Source of the DNA: Fomes fomentarius
Taxonomy: Eukaryota; Basidiomycota; Agaricomycetes; Polyporales; Polyporaceae
Direction of reading: 5' to 3'
Length of the DNA: 64,000 nucleotides
Assembly (NCBI GenBank): GCA_022606135.1
Contig: JABYQN010000003.1
Location: forward strand, 1,240,001 to 1,304,000
This document shows, piece by piece, positions 10,473 through 22,248 of this stretch. The notes under the pieces are model-generated. The model was not told where the DNA came from, did no database searches, and saw only the letters and a list, made by a program, of their open reading frames with translations. The translations under genes were made by a program, and so were the position numbers. How positions within the stretch are numbered: position 1 is the stretch's first letter; every line of letters begins with the position of its first letter.

Positions 10473-13392
10473 ATGGCTGCAACACTGAGCCCACCCTCGA
10501 TCGCCCTGCTCCGGCCCACGTCCTCATTAAGCTCTTTCTCCGATTCCGCCTCGTTCCATAGCGACCACGACCAAACAGGCACTCCCCGCTTCCCCCACAC
10601 CCGCGCTCAGCTCGCGGCCATCGCCCGCCTCTACAAGCCAGACGCTTTCACCGGAGATGCAGAGGGCGACCACAACAGTATCAGCTCCTCCCTCGTCGCC
10701 CGCGTCGTCGGTCTCCTCGATGGCGAGCGCGAAGACGACCTCAAGGTCCTTCTCAAGGATATGTTTGGGCCCATCAGCGAGGAGGAGGTGCGTTCGACGC
10801 TCTCCACCACTCGCACACCTACTCATCGTCGCCGACACGTAGCTCGAACAACATGTGCTCGATCTCATGCACAAACATAGAGATGATATAGACAATGTTC
10901 CCTTCCTCTTCCTCACTCCCACCCGTCGTCCCATCTCTCGCCCTTCCTCTCGTGCCTCGACTCATTCTGCTCGTCTGATTCCTAACCGTCCGGACACGCC
11001 CAACTCTGCTCCTAGCTCTCCCCTTGCCATGATCTTCCGCAGGCCGCACACCCCACTCACCTCTCCTCTTGGCACTCAGGCTCAACCATCTTCATATATA
11101 TCCGCCCGCAGCGAGTCCCCGGGCGCGTCCCCGATCATCACGCACGCTCAGTTCGCCGTCAGTCTCCCATCGTCTCCCCTCTCGTCTCCCCGACTACTCA
11201 ACGCCAAAGCTTCAGAGTTCAAACCTATTCCCAGACCGCTATCTGCTGCTTCTTCTAACCCTGGCTCCTTGGCAGCCCTTCGAGGGGATACGCCCTCTCC
11301 GGACCTGTGGGCCCCGCCTTCACGTCCAACTTCAAAGCTTGCAATTGCTGCTCCGCTCACACCCGACAGCACTCTCTTGCCTCGCTCAGGAACACCGACG
11401 TCCTCGTTGCGTTCTTCCATACGACCGGACGACGATGACGACGACCCGTTCGATCCGTTCGCTGCTCGCTCTCTTCCCCGATCGTTCCATCCGAGCACCT
11501 CAGACGAGCTGCTCTGGGGCAATTCACCCATCTCAAGCTCCTCATTGTCGGCCGACGATTCGCCATTTCCACAAATCTTTGGAAGCAACATAGATCATAA
11601 CGGACACCCGCACCAGACCTCGCCTGCGCAGGGACAGGACGACGAGATGGACCCCGAGGTTGCGGCTATGCTCACGGACGGAATGACGCCATTCGACGTC
11701 TTGAGCTCGGTGTTTGGTGCGACACTGGCACCGTCAGAGCTCGAGGAGGCACTGGCCGCCAACGGATACGATTTTGAACGCGCAATGACATGGCTCGTTG
11801 ACCGGTCTATGACCAACCATCAGAGTCCTTCGCAGCCCCGCGTTCAATCCGTTGGGAACCGGGTCATGGTTGTTCAACGAGACGCGCATGGCGTTCGGGG
11901 TGGAAGAGCCTCGTTCCATGCTCCACAAGGGCGGAATGGCGGACGGTTTGTCAACGGCCGTCCAGCGCAAGGAGGGAATCGCGTGTGCAGGTACTTCCTT
12001 GCAGGGGAGTGTCTACGCGCAGATTGTCGATTCAGGTTAGTTGATTGATCTGTTCAAGATAGCTGTGACATTGACATGAACCGTGTTCCACCAAAGTCAC
12101 GATCTGGAGCGGGCTCTCTGTCGGTTCTGGCTCCGTGGTACTTGCGCAAAGGGCGAGAACTGCGAGTTCTTGCACCATCTTCCTCAAGATATAGACGTAC
12201 CGGGATTGACCCATGCGATGCAGCGCGCTGACATACACAATGGCGGGCAGGAACACAAGCAAGGCGCCTCTCTTGATGAATTCCCGACGCTGAATCATGC
12301 CGCTTCTGGGCGAGATATCGGGAATAGAAGGGGTGGTTACGGCTACGGTCGAGGAGATAGCCAAGGTTATGACCCAAGTCGTACTCGTTTTGCTGCGGCT
12401 GTCAAGAAGGCGCCGCCGCCTGCTGCCGCGCAGTTGCAGCTTCCGAAGGATCCGGCGACTTTAGCTGCCCGCAGGGAAGCGATGGGCACATCTGCAGAAC
12501 CACTGCACCCGAATACCGCCATCGTCGCGCCAAAGCCATCCCCCCGACTCAAGCTACGCCCCCCGACCTTGCTACCAACTCTTCCCACGGGCGACTCCAT
12601 CAGCAAACTGTATATGGCCTATCGGTCAAGGTGTGCACGGTTTTGCGAAGATTAGGTTTCGGGCTATGCTGACCTGTCACCAGGGCTTTGCGCCTCGGTG
12701 CTGCGCGTAATGCATGCTTGTCTCGAGCGGCGGATGCGTGGCGGCGCGGTGACGGTGCGGCGGCAAAGCGGTTCAGTCGCGAAGGACATGACCTGAATGC
12801 TAAGATGGCAGCGGAGATGGTCGAAGCTGCAGGAAAGCTTGTGCGGGAACGAGCTCGGCTGGGTGAACAGGCTGTTCGCGGCCGCGATGCAAGCTGGTCG
12901 GATGATCCGGGTGACAGGGCAGCACGTGGGCGTATTTGTGGTGGAGGTCTGGGAGTATGCCTCGGTATTGCCAGTCAGTCTGTCGGTGGAGACTCCAAGT
13001 TAACGCCGGAGGAGCGCACGGAGTTGATGCTGGATTTGCATGGCTTGCACGCAGCTGAGGCCACGGAAGTGCTGGAGGAGTTCCTTCTTTCGGTACGGTG
13101 TTCCTTTCTCTCTCGGCCCTGTGCGGTTACTAACGTGGCGAAATCAGCTCGAGCGCGAGCATTTCTATGGGCTAGGTGCGTGCGCAGGCATTAATTCTGT
13201 CTGCTTCGCGCTGACGGTAGCGTAGGATATATTGTGGTCGGAGAAGAAAAGCACACGGGGACCCAGGATCCCGCTCGGGGTGCGTCTAGAGCAAGACTGG
13301 CGACTGGTGTGCGCGAGTGGTTGCACACATGGGGATACCCCTGGAGCGAGCGTGACGGCGTGATCTGTGTGGATCCCCTAACGCACCAATGA
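10473..13392 (+). CDS. CUE-like / tandem CCCH zinc finger / DUF1771 / Smr-domain protein
   Basis: Six exons keep phase throughout (10473-10787, 10843-12035, 12097-12630, 12684-13092, 13148-13175, 13226-13392), giving 881 residues. A long Ser/Pro-rich disordered region with an Asp cluster (DDDDDDPFDPF) is followed by a CUE/UBA-like helical bundle near residues 380-425 (MTPFDVLSSVFG, LEEALAANGYDFERAMTWL). Two CCCH fingers lie at about 483-527 (CRYFLAGECLRADCRFSH and CRFWLRGTCAKGENCEFLH). DUF1771 lies at about 681-745 and a C-terminal Smr domain at about 795-875, with the LDLHGL signature. The final loop reads KHTGT in place of the usual HGKG-like form. Smr proteins with CUE modules (yeast Cue2, worm NONU-1) cut mRNA at collided ribosomes in no-go decay; a similar role here is inference. 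The fifth exon is only 28 nt. Confidence 0.88.
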
Positions 13393-13804
13393 GGCGGCGT
13401 TGAAACAAGCGAACTGTAAACCGGAAAATGCAACATATGTACGTTATGGAAGAAGACGGGTGGATTGTTTGGATTGGGGAAGGGATTGGATATGTTGGAC
13501 TATGTCTGTGGATTGACAATGACTGTGAATATATGAGCGTGCTTTGGGAGGTGAACCGAATCGGGAAGAGATGCATTGATGAGCGTCGCATGTTGTCTGT
13601 AGCGGTCATGATTCAGATCTCGAGCCGCCGGTAGCTGGCCTCCACCTGCCGCCTTCACAACCCTCGACATACTGCGCTCGGCTCACTCTCCTCTTTCCTT
13701 TCTTCACAGCCTCCCCCCTCCATTCTCTCTCTCGACAACATACATATCTACCCCCGTTCTCGTCACGACCGTTCACGACCACCACCTCCCATTCCACCAT
13801 CATC
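13393..13804. other. Intergenic region upstream of the second coiled-coil gene
   Basis: This is a 412-bp spacer. The part from 13640 to 13800 is strongly pyrimidine-rich (TCTCTC and CCTCC runs), as in fungal core promoters and 5' leaders. Nothing else is recognisable. Confidence 0.4.
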
Positions 13805-15279
13805 ATGTCCGCCACCCACACACTCCCCGACGACCCACAGCTCATCGTCTACCACGACTCGAACCGCCCCGCTTCCATAGATCTCTCTCTCGAACTTGAG
13901 CGGCAACTCGACGCCGAATCTTTACCCAACTCGCCAAATCCCCCCAGGCCACAGTCGCTTGATACCAGTGTCCTCGCCTCTATAGTTACCCAGCTTCGTC
14001 TGTCTCTGGCAGAGGTCACGAAGGAACGCGATACCCTTGCCGAGAAGGTCTCTGAGGCCCAAACACGCCAGGTGGGCTTGCGAGAGACTCTCGATCACGT
14101 TACGGAGAAGTGCATCCGGATGGAGAACGACCTCGAGCTTGCCACAAACCAGCGGAAGGAGGATGAAGAAACGATCGCAATGTTGAGGACCAAGGTGGAG
14201 GAGAGCAGGTACGTTTGTACAGACTCATATCACTCTCGCGCTCTTCGCTGACGGCCGTGATCGCCTGAACACTTCCCAGACGCGCTCTGATGAGGCTCCA
14301 GACAGAGAAGCGGATGAGCCAAGTTTCCAATCTCGCCCTCGACTTATCCAGGCCCCCTCCTGCTCATGCATCCCTCAGTGGTCCTCCCTCGTCCAAACGC
14401 GCATCATTCGCACCTTTGACCGGTTCGTCCGCCAGTCGTATGAGCCACCGCAGAATATCCTCCGTTTCCGACTCTGGTTACCTGCTGTCGCCGCCGCCTA
14501 ACGGCGAGTTCTCAACCTCATGGCCTCCTCCATCTCCCCGCACTCAGCATATCCCAGAAGACCCCGAATACACCCCCACCATCCCACAGTCGCACAATCG
14601 CCGTGTTTCGCTGTTGTTTGGGCGTGGCACCGCACCACAGTTCGAAGCGCCTGCTGAAGAGGCTGAGATTCACTTGATTCGCAAGCAGCTCGGTGAGTTG
14701 CACAAGCAACTGGACGACACGAAGCGCGAACTCGTGGAGACACAAGAGGCGCGGGAAGCATCCGAACTCTGCGTGCGTGCGTTACGCACCTTCATCTCGG
14801 AGAACAATGTTGGGATCCCTTCCGCGATGAAGGCCGGGACCACCTCTCCGCCAACCCCGTCCCATACGAAGCAAGGAAGCACCGCATCGAGGTGGGGTTT
14901 TAGGCTGTGGACCTCCGGCGCTGAGGTGGACACGAACAAGACGGGTACCCCTATCTCCACGCCGACGTCGACTCTGCCACCGGACCCCGGGTCCACCCTC
15001 CCGACTCTCAGTCAGACGGCGCCCCAGCGTAAGTTTGGTGGATTCTTCAGCACCAGGACGAGCGTATCCTCGGCCAGTTCCACGCGTCCGCCATATGATC
15101 CTATGCATCAGGAGCCAATGTACAACGGCTCTGACACGTCCTCGCTGGCGGAATCAACTGGACCCGCAAGTCCCGTTTCTGAGATACCGCGAGCGAAGAT
15201 CTTAGAGCTGGAGGGAAAGGAGGAGATTCCAAGTGGAGGGAGGATTAGTATTGAGATTCCGGTTGCAGCAGTGGCGTAG
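13805..15279 (+). CDS. Coiled-coil protein of unknown function
   Basis: Two exons (13805-14208 and 14280-15279) splice in phase to 467 residues. A first coiled coil covers about residues 55-150 (LRLSLAEVTKERDTLAEKV and onward, heptads of Leu/Val). A Ser/Pro-rich linker follows (RMSHRRISSVSDSGYLLSPP), then a second coiled coil near 270-330 (IRKQLGELHKQLDDTKRELV). The C-terminal third is disordered and Thr/Ser/Pro-rich. No enzymatic motif, signal peptide or membrane segment is visible. The architecture is common among fungal cytoskeletal or trafficking adaptors, but I cannot assign a family. The start follows a pyrimidine-rich leader and is the first ATG in the open frame. Confidence 0.8.
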
Positions 15280-16773
15280 TAGCTCTCGTCTTGTCTGGTG
15301 TTGTATTCCCGTGTTCCCAATGGATTTGTATCATGCCCAAACGAGCGCGATCCTGTGGACTTACGTGGTTGACAGGTAAGTATTTACCAGGCTTCTACCC
15401 ACCACTGCTTCGAGTTGAGGAACTGAGCCAAAGGGAGGATGAGGTTGGGTTGATATCAAGTAGCGCACACAAGACTTGAGGTTATTCTCCCACCAGGTTT
15501 GCTCAGCATTTTGAACTCTGCTGTGGCTGAACGGCACCAGCTGTCTCAACGGGCGCTACAAACTTGGGTCATCCCGCCGCCTTCGGAGGTATGTAAGTAG
15601 TATCGTGACCCCAGTGTTCGCCAGAGGAATATCGGATAACAAGTAGCTCGCCCTTTGTTCCACTGATAACACTCAAATCTTGTAGGATGTTTGGCATGAT
15701 ATTGAAGAACTATCTTACAAAGTCTGAGTGGATTAGGTACAAAACTGAGTGAAAGAAGTGGGTCTGACTCCAGTGTTTGCCAGATTCCCCGAGAGATGGT
15801 CGCATCAGGTCACAGTGCCGACTAGAGCCGCAATTAGAGTCCGCACGGCCTCTGGCCAGCCTGAAAGCTTCGCACCCAACGCTAGCGAGGATGAGTCAGA
15901 GAATAAATTTGGATCGCTATGCAGTGGCACCAAAGTCACACTCAAGGACCAGGTGTTGCTGCAGGTCATTTTGCCATAATTCTGACCTCGGAAAAATGGC
16001 TAGGATGCTGAGAGTATACTACTCACTATGTATGCAAAGAATACCTGCAGTGCCCAGGATCTGCATTATAGTGAAGTCCAACAATAGAGGGAAACAGCCA
16101 AAGGTACTATTTTCTCTAAGATTGGAGTCAAATCTTCACAGATTCACCTCATCCTTATTGTGTCAGGTAGCTAATATATGCAGTAATAAATGTGTGAGCA
16201 TGCATCATTATCAGCCTATAGAAGGGAAGTTTAACACTGTTGGAATTACTATGGACTATGGACTATGGACGCGCATTAGGCACTTATGGGCACTGCATGT
16301 CTTTCACGATGTGCAACCCCTCATTCCCAGGCCTGGGATATGCATGGGAATTTGGCTGGTGGCTTAACAATTCTGGTGCAATTCCTAGGAGTGCTCAGCT
16401 GGTGAATATGCTACATTTCCCATGAGTTCCCCGGAACGTGGCATGCAACCAGGCAATGTAACCAAGCCCCTTTGCAGGGCACTCCATTGATATCATATAT
16501 ATCCCAAATGTATCCTTCCCTTGGACATTGTATGGGATTCCAACATATCCCAATTGTATCCCATGCATTCCCTGGCACAGGATACCTTGTGTATCTCTGC
16601 ATGCATTTCCGTGACAAGGGTATAACGCCTGAACTCCTTGTAGTGGTCTCCACGTTGAACTCCTGTTGCTCCCTCGCACTCTCTTCACTCCCTTGCACTC
16701 GAGCTCCCGTTGCTACCTCACACTCCTGTCACTTCTGAGTTGCTCTTTGCCATCCACTACACTCCGCGACACT
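15280..16773. other. Non-coding transition between the gene block and the first copia LTR
   Basis: I see no gene here. Base composition shifts from GC-rich to more AT-rich around 15.9 kb. A threefold ATGGACT repeat lies near 16250-16269. A run of related TATCCCAA(A/T)TGTATCC words and GGGA/TCCC-rich segments at 16390-16620 suggests a decayed repeat. The copia LTR starts abruptly at 16774. Confidence 0.4.
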
Positions 16774-17228
16774 TGTTGACTGCAGTGTGCCTCAGAGCAA
16801 TCACAATGGCCTATGTCGAGCTCTGTGAAATCTGATATATTGCAGAAATAATACTACCCACCTATGTCGAGCTCTGTGAAGTCTGAGAGACACCAGAGCT
16901 TGACACAGCGACTGTCTACGGCGCAGGAGCGCGTGGGAAACAACTATACAGTACTTCCAAACATGGGAATCAACAAAACATACAGAAGCGCTCAAAGAAA
17001 AATTCATGGAGGGCGCAGGAGTCAATGCACGGGCTAGCGCTCTTAACCGAGGCGTGGGGCGCCCGTCGCGACCCTGTGTGAATATTTGCACAGCCACAGG
17101 TCGAATAGGGAAGGAGGGAAAAAATCGGCGAAGATAATGGTGCAGTGAAGGAATTAGGGAATGTGCAGAAGACTGAATGAAAACAAACCATGGACTTGGC
17201 TAGGGCACAAGACCCATGAGGTCCAACA
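16774..17228 (-). repeat. 3' LTR of element 1, left arm (455 bp)
   Basis: It is bounded by TGTTGAC at 16774 and GTCCAACA ending at 17228, followed on the internal side by a purine tract (CTCCCCCT on the plus strand). It carries two copies of a 51-bp internal unit whose repeated edge reads CCTATGTCGAGCTCTGTGAA. Confidence 0.93.
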
Positions 17229-17236
17229 CTCCCCCT
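17229..17236 (-). promoter_or_regulatory. Polypurine tract of element 1, left arm
   Basis: On the minus strand AGGGGGAG directly precedes the TGTTGGAC start of the 3' LTR. This is the expected plus-strand DNA priming site of an LTR retrotransposon. The same tract occurs at 37328-37335 and, one G longer, at 60126-60134. Confidence 0.8.
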
Positions 17237-17242
17237 GACCAG

Positions 17243-20200
17243 TCAAGTCCCCAGCCCAAGCATCTTCACCATCTCCAGCACCTTGGGCTTGGGCAGCGAC
17301 TTAGTGAGGATGTCCGCCGGCATGTCCGAAGTGCGGAGGTGCTCAATCTCAATCCGCCCTTTGGCTACTTCGTCCCGCAGCCAGTAGAAGTGCAGATCGA
17401 GGTGCTTCATGCGCCCATGGTGCTCAGGATTTTTTGCAACAGAGAGGGCGGAAAGGTTGTTGATGCGGAGCTTGGATGCGAAGGAGACATCGAAGCCAAA
17501 CTCTGTGAGCAGGTTGCAAAGCCAAAGCATCTCCTGGCCAGTGGAGACTGCTGCAACGAATTCTGCTTCTGTGGTGGACAGCGCAACAATTGTCTGCAGA
17601 CGACTCGACCAGGACATCGCACCGGTGCCCATCTTGATCACATAGCCAGATGTGGAGCGACCAGTGTCAGGACAGCCAGCATGGTCCGCATCGGTGAAGG
17701 AGGTGAAGAGCTCAGCGTTGGGTGAAGGGGAGTAGGTGAGCTTGTAGTCGAGTGTGCCCTTGATGTAGCAGAAGAGGTGCTTGACGGCCTTCCAGTGCGT
17801 CATCCCGGGATTCTGGGAGAAACGCGCAAGGTTGCCTACAGTGCGAGAGATGTCTGGGCGCGTTGCGACTGCAAGATAGAACAGAGAGCCAACAGCCTGG
17901 TTGTAGGGGATGTCCTGCATGTCGCGCACATCAGCTGGCGACGAGGGAGCCATCTCTGCACTGAGACGGAGGCCTGGGTCCATGGGAGTGCCCACCGGGT
18001 CACAGTCTGCAAAGCCATAGCGGTCAAGGATGTCAAGGGCGTACTGGCGCTGTGAAATAGACAGGGAACGCCTTGAGCGGTCGCGCTCAATCTTGACACC
18101 CAGGAGCCAGGACGTCGGACCAAGGTCTCGCAATTTGAAGTGCGTGCGGAGGTCGTCCTTGACACGCTGGATGGCCACTTTGGACTTGCCAGCAATGGTG
18201 ATGTCATCAACAAAGACAGGGATGATGAGACGCACTCCGTCGCGCAGATAGACCCAGACACTGTGCTCGCAGACCAGGCGTGAAAATCCGAGCTTGAGCA
18301 GGACCTCATGCAGCTTCTCGTGCCAGCAGCGGCCAGCCTGCTTGAGGCCATAGAGAGCCTTGCGGAGGCGCCAGACCCACTGCGGAGTCTTCTCCTCGAA
18401 GCCCTCGGGTTGCTGCATGTAGACCTCCTCCTTGAGCTCGCCGTTGAGATAGGCAGAGGAGATGTCCACAGACTCGAGTTCGAGGTCTTCGAGTGCCGCA
18501 AGAGCGAGGATAGCGCGGATGGAGGCCCACTTGGGTGTAGGAGCAAAGGTCTCGTTGTAGTCGAAGCCAGGGCGCTGGGAGAAGCCCTTTGCGACAAGAC
18601 GGCCCTTGTATCGCTCAATGGAGCCGTCCGCATTGCGCTTGACGCGGAACACCCAGCGCGAGCCAATAGCTTTGCGACCGGGCGGAAGCTGCACAAGCTC
18701 AAAGGTGCCGTTCTCAACAAGGGACTGGATCTCGTCCTGCGCAGCCTTGAGCCACTTGTCGCGCTCGTCCGGCGGAAGCCTCATCGCATCAGAGATAGAG
18801 CGTGGCTCACCGTGCTGCTCCTGCACTGCCTTGAACGCATGCTCAACCACAGACTCGAATGCGACCTTCAGTGCATCGTCGTATGACAGGAAGTCGTCGC
18901 GCTCACCGGTGTAGACATGCTCAATGCCCGCAAGCATCGCTTCAACAGTGCACTCCAGTCCGTCCTCGTGATCGTGTCCAAGGAGGTCAAGCTCATTGTC
19001 TGAGGATGTTGGAGACGGCGGAGGTGAAGGAGAGCGGTATGCGTGGAATTGGACTGGGATTGGGTCGACTGGTGCGTCAATGAGCGGGTCTGGTGAAGGC
19101 GAGTTGCGCTGTGGAGTGTTGTCGCGCTCAGAGGGCTCTGGAGTGGGAGCAGGTGACGGAGTGTGGATGCGCAGGCACTGCGGAAACACGGTTCTCTTGC
19201 TCGAGCTGCTGGTTGTTCAGTGAGCCTGTGTAGTGAGTGGAGCGTGCTGGGAGCTTGCATGCGAGCGCAGGATATGGCCTGAAGCCGCCATGACCGTCAG
19301 CTTCATGGTGGGCAGACGGCGCGCCCGAGCGAGATGCTGGGCGAGGTGGAGGTGCAACGCGCGGCGCAGGAGGTGCTGGAGGTGCTGGAGGACTCGGACT
19401 GCGTGGTGGTGCATCCGGGGATGGTGCGCGCGGCTCTGGAGGTGCAGGCGGAGCATTTTGCAGTGCAGGAGGTGCGGGCGGAGCGTTTTCTGGTGCAGGA
19501 GGTGCAGGAGGTGCAGGATCATCTGGATCGTCTCCCCCCTGATCGTGCAGCTCTGGCGCGTCCTCAGTGTCATCGGGTGCGTTGTCCGCATGCTCTCCGT
19601 CGCTGGGAATGTCCACTCCGTCCAGAGGCAGTCCAAAGACATTGATAGAGGGCGCGTTACCAGGGAAGCAGCGCTCGTCGAACACAGCATGCGAGGAGAT
19701 GAGGAATTTCTTTGCAGCTGGATCCCAGAACCGCCAGGCTTTGGTGCCCTCAGGATAGCCGACAAAGATGCATTTGCGTGTGTGAGGCTGCAGCGCTTTG
19801 CGGTCCTTCTTGCGCACAAGCACATAAGCCAGGCAGCCGAAGACGCGGAAGTAGGACACATCTGGTTTGCGTCCATCGCGTTTCCAGGCAGTGTAAGGGA
19901 TGCCGCCACCAAGCGCAGAGGTAGGCATGCGGTTGCGAGTGTGGACAAAGGTGGAGACGGCGTGGCCCTAGAACGATGGAGGCAGCTTGGCCTGAGAGAG
20001 GAGAGCTGTTGCGCCCTCAGCAATGGTGCGGTTTGCTCGCTCCGCAACACCGTTCTGATGCGGCTCGTCCGGCTCTGTGTGCTGGCGATGGATGCCGTGC
20101 TCAGCACAGAAGTCAGCGTACTCCTGGCCGATGTACTTGCTGCCCTTGTCATCATGCGTGGCCTTGATTCGCAGGCCAAGGCAAGTTCTCAGCATATGCT

Positions 20201-20639
20201 TTGAACACCTTGAACGCAGCAAACGCGTCACTCTTGCGCTTCAGAAATGCGATGGCCCAGAAACGCGTCGCATCGCACACAAAAATCATCCAGTACAGAT
20301 GACCTTCGGGCGTAGCAACCGGGAGCTTGCCCTTGAGGTCGGTGTGGACCAGCGCGATGGGAACGAGCTTCCTGGACGCGAAACGAGGGATGGAGTGACG
20401 GTTGAGCTTTCCAGCAAGACACGGCTCGCAGACAGTGTCCGGAGCGCATTTCGAGCGAATGGTGAGGCCGCGGACAAGGCCCTTGCGCACAACAGCACGC
20501 AGGTCGTTGAGGTTGGTGTGGGAGCAGCGCTGGTGCCACAGGGACAAGTCCTCCTCGCTGGTGGTCAACGCAGCGAGTGCGTTGTGCGACTGCAACACAG
20601 TACGGCCAAGGAGATAGCCCACATTGTGCCGGTCGACTT
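17243..20639 (-). pseudogene. copia pol remnant of element 1, left arm (IN-RT-RNase H)
   Basis: Read on the minus strand: an HHCC integrase head (LWHQRCSHTN, CEPCLAGK), the integrase core Asp residues (VHTDLKG, THDDKG) and Glu (QNGVAERANR), then an amber codon at 19970-19968 just before GHAVSTFVHTRNR. A proline/alanine-rich linker (about 19300-19560) leads to reverse transcriptase (ASIRAILALAALEDLELE, ALYGLKQAGRCWHEKL, VFVDDITIAGK) and RNase H (FTDADHAG, STTEAEF). Single extra T residues break the frame near 20184 and 19185. The RNase H Asp expected before NLSAL is Asn (17461-17459). The 648-codon RT-RNase H frame (19189-17243) is itself intact. Confidence 0.92.
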
Positions 20640-21623
20640 GTAGGAGCGAAACCAGTGACGGTGAGGGGTCATGTGTGCAGAAGCACCTGTGTCAGTGTTC
20701 CAGTTAGTCACAGCTGGAGTAGCGAGCCAAGCAGAGCGGTCGGAGACAGAGAGGAGGGCGGAAGCGCAACCAGCACTCACAGCAGCTGACCCAGCAGACT
20801 CCGGGGGAGTGTCCTGCATGTCCTTGGACGCCTCAGCGGCGTTCTCCTTGCGCTTGGGCTTCTGGGAGCGGAACTGCGAACGCTGAGCTGCTTTCTCCTT
20901 GGCCCGAGTGCTCGCATCGCGCTTGGAGAAGCACTGGTCCTCGGAGTGGCCGGTGCGACCGCAGAATGCGCAGATGAGGGCGGACGCGGCATGGGAGAGT
21001 GCAGGCGTCGACGGGGTCGCCCCAGGCTGGTTCTCGAGCGCAATGAATGCATCCTGCAGCTTCTCCAAGGTCAAGGAGTCGTTGAGGAGCAGCGTCTGGC
21101 ACAGCGAGTTGAACTCAGCCGGCAGTGCACGGATGAGCGTCATGAGGACAAGCTTGTCATCCAGCTGGTCGAGGTCGAAGCCCGCAGGACGCAGGGCACG
21201 CATCTCGGACTTGAGCTGCGAAGCACAGGTGGAGAGAGTGGATAGGGACTCGTCTTCGGCCTTTTGGAGGCTGAGCAGCGCATTATAGGTGTTAAAACGC
21301 GTACCGGGACGTTTCTGCATGTGTATGGCCTCCAACTTCGTCCACATCGCACTGGGATCGCTGCGGATGGACTCCAGATGCGTGTGCTGCTCCCTCTCCA
21401 CACAACCCCATAACTCCCCAGCTGCCATGTCCACCTTGTTGTCGAAATCGCGCATTTCACGGCGCTCACCTGAGTCCCATGGCTGCGTGAAGACCGGCCT
21501 GGTCTCAGTGCCCTCGACAATGCGAAGAGCACCAAGAGTGCGGAGCCTTGCCTCCATGTCGAGCCTCCATTGCTGGTAGTTGCGATTGTTGAGCTTCGGG
21601 AAGGAGGGTGTGGATGGAGCCAT
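20565..21623 (-). CDS. copia gag of element 1, left arm, fused to out-of-frame tail
   Basis: The likely start is MAPSTPSFPKLNNRNYQQW at 21623; an in-frame ATG 23 codons upstream also exists. The UBN2-like gag helical region (WRLDMEARLRTLGALRI, LPAEFNSLCQTLL, LEKLQDAFIALENQ) is followed by a CCHC knuckle CAFCGRTGHSEDQC near residue 218. The retropepsin catalytic triad DTGAS lies near residue 310. The frame then crosses a 252-bp deletion and ends out of register with pol. Gag packages element RNA into virus-like particles. Confidence 0.85.
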   Translation of the reverse strand: MAPSTPSFPKLNNRNYQQWRLDMEARLRTLGALRIVEGTETRPVFTQPWDSGERREMRDFDNKVDMAAGELWGCVEREQHTHLESIRSDPSAMWTKLEAIHMQKRPGTRFNTYNALLSLQKAEDESLSTLSTCASQLKSEMRALRPAGFDLDQLDDKLVLMTLIRALPAEFNSLCQTLLLNDSLTLEKLQDAFIALENQPGATPSTPALSHAASALICAFCGRTGHSEDQCFSKRDASTRAKEKAAQRSQFRSQKPKRKENAAEASKDMQDTPPESAGSAAVSAGCASALLSVSDRSAWLATPAVTNWNTDTGASAHMTPHRHWFRSYKSTGTMWAISLAVLCCSRTTHSLR

Positions 21624-21829
21624 GGTGATAGGGGAAGTGTGCGGCGCGCGACGAGTGGGTGAAATTGCGAATGGATTGGGCGAGAAACCCACGAGGAGCG
21701 ATGGAATTGATGGGGGAACACCCAGAGAGATGAAAACAAGTCAAGCAGAGCAAGCAGGGAAGACTGGGGACCAGGATGAGGTCTTGAGAGCGATGGACTG
21801 GCGGAGATGGATGTCTGGAGGCAGTCAGA

Positions 21830-21846
21830 GCGCAGGGCTCATAACC
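21830..21846 (-). promoter_or_regulatory. Primer binding site, half-tRNA iMet type (element 1, left arm)
   Basis: Immediately inside the 5' LTR the plus strand reads GCGCAGGGCTCATAACC. This equals the anticodon-arm segment of fungal initiator tRNA-Met as I recall it (CAU anticodon included). Priming would therefore start from a cleaved half tRNA, as known for Drosophila copia and yeast Ty5. The same 17-mer sits beside the 5' LTRs at 32718-32734 and 55832-55848. Confidence 0.75.
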
Positions 21847-22248
21847 TGTTGACTGCAGTGTGCCTCAGAGCAATCACAATGGCCTATGTCGAGCTCTGTG
21901 AAGTCTGAGAGACACCAGAGCTCGACACAGCGACTGTCTACGGCGCAGGAGCACGTGGGAAACAACTGTACAGTACTTCCAAACATGGGAATCAACAAAC
22001 ATACAAAAGCGCTCAAAGAAAAATTCATGGAGGGCGCAGGAGTCAATGCACGGGCTAGCGCTCTTAACCGAGGCGCGGGGCGCCCGTCGCGACCCTGTGT
22101 GAATATTTGCACAGCCACAGGTCGAATAGGGAAGGAGGGAAAAATCGGTGAAGATAATGGTGCAGTGAAGGAATTAGGGAATGTGTGGAAGGCTGAATGA
22201 AAACAAACCATGGACTTGACTAGGGCACAAGACCCATGAGGTCCAACA
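21847..22248 (-). repeat. 5' LTR of element 1, left arm (402 bp, one internal unit lost)
   Basis: Its termini are identical to the other LTRs, but it has only one copy of the 51-bp unit that all other LTRs in the window carry twice. It also has five instead of six A residues near 22140. It therefore differs from its own 3' LTR by about 53 bp. Confidence 0.93.

Larger units (their letters stand above)
16774..22248 (-). mobile_element. Ty1-copia LTR retrotransposon, element 1, left-arm copy (defective)
   Basis: The element is 5475 bp, reading right to left. Domain order is gag with a CCHC knuckle, truncated protease, integrase, reverse transcriptase, RNase H, which is the copia (Pseudoviridae) order. 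Termini are 5'-TGTTG...CAACA-3'. Flanking 5-mers ACACT (left) and ATACA (right) do not match, so there is no target-site duplication. Damage: a 252-bp protease deletion, two single-T insertions, an amber codon in integrase, and an Asp-to-Asn change in RNase H. It cannot encode a working polyprotein. Confidence 0.93.

Noticed and set aside
1..15279. Secondary-metabolite or other functional gene cluster around the Zn2Cys6 regulator
   Set aside because: The neighbours are unrelated housekeeping genes (Tsr4, Snx41, CCCH/Smr); no biosynthetic enzyme or transporter is present.
17216..17725. Open frames on the strand opposite copia pol (for example 17216-17725, 18308-18886, 19233-20204 and mirrors)
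   Set aside because: They are antisense shadows of the GC-rich pol and gag coding sequence and have no independent family match.
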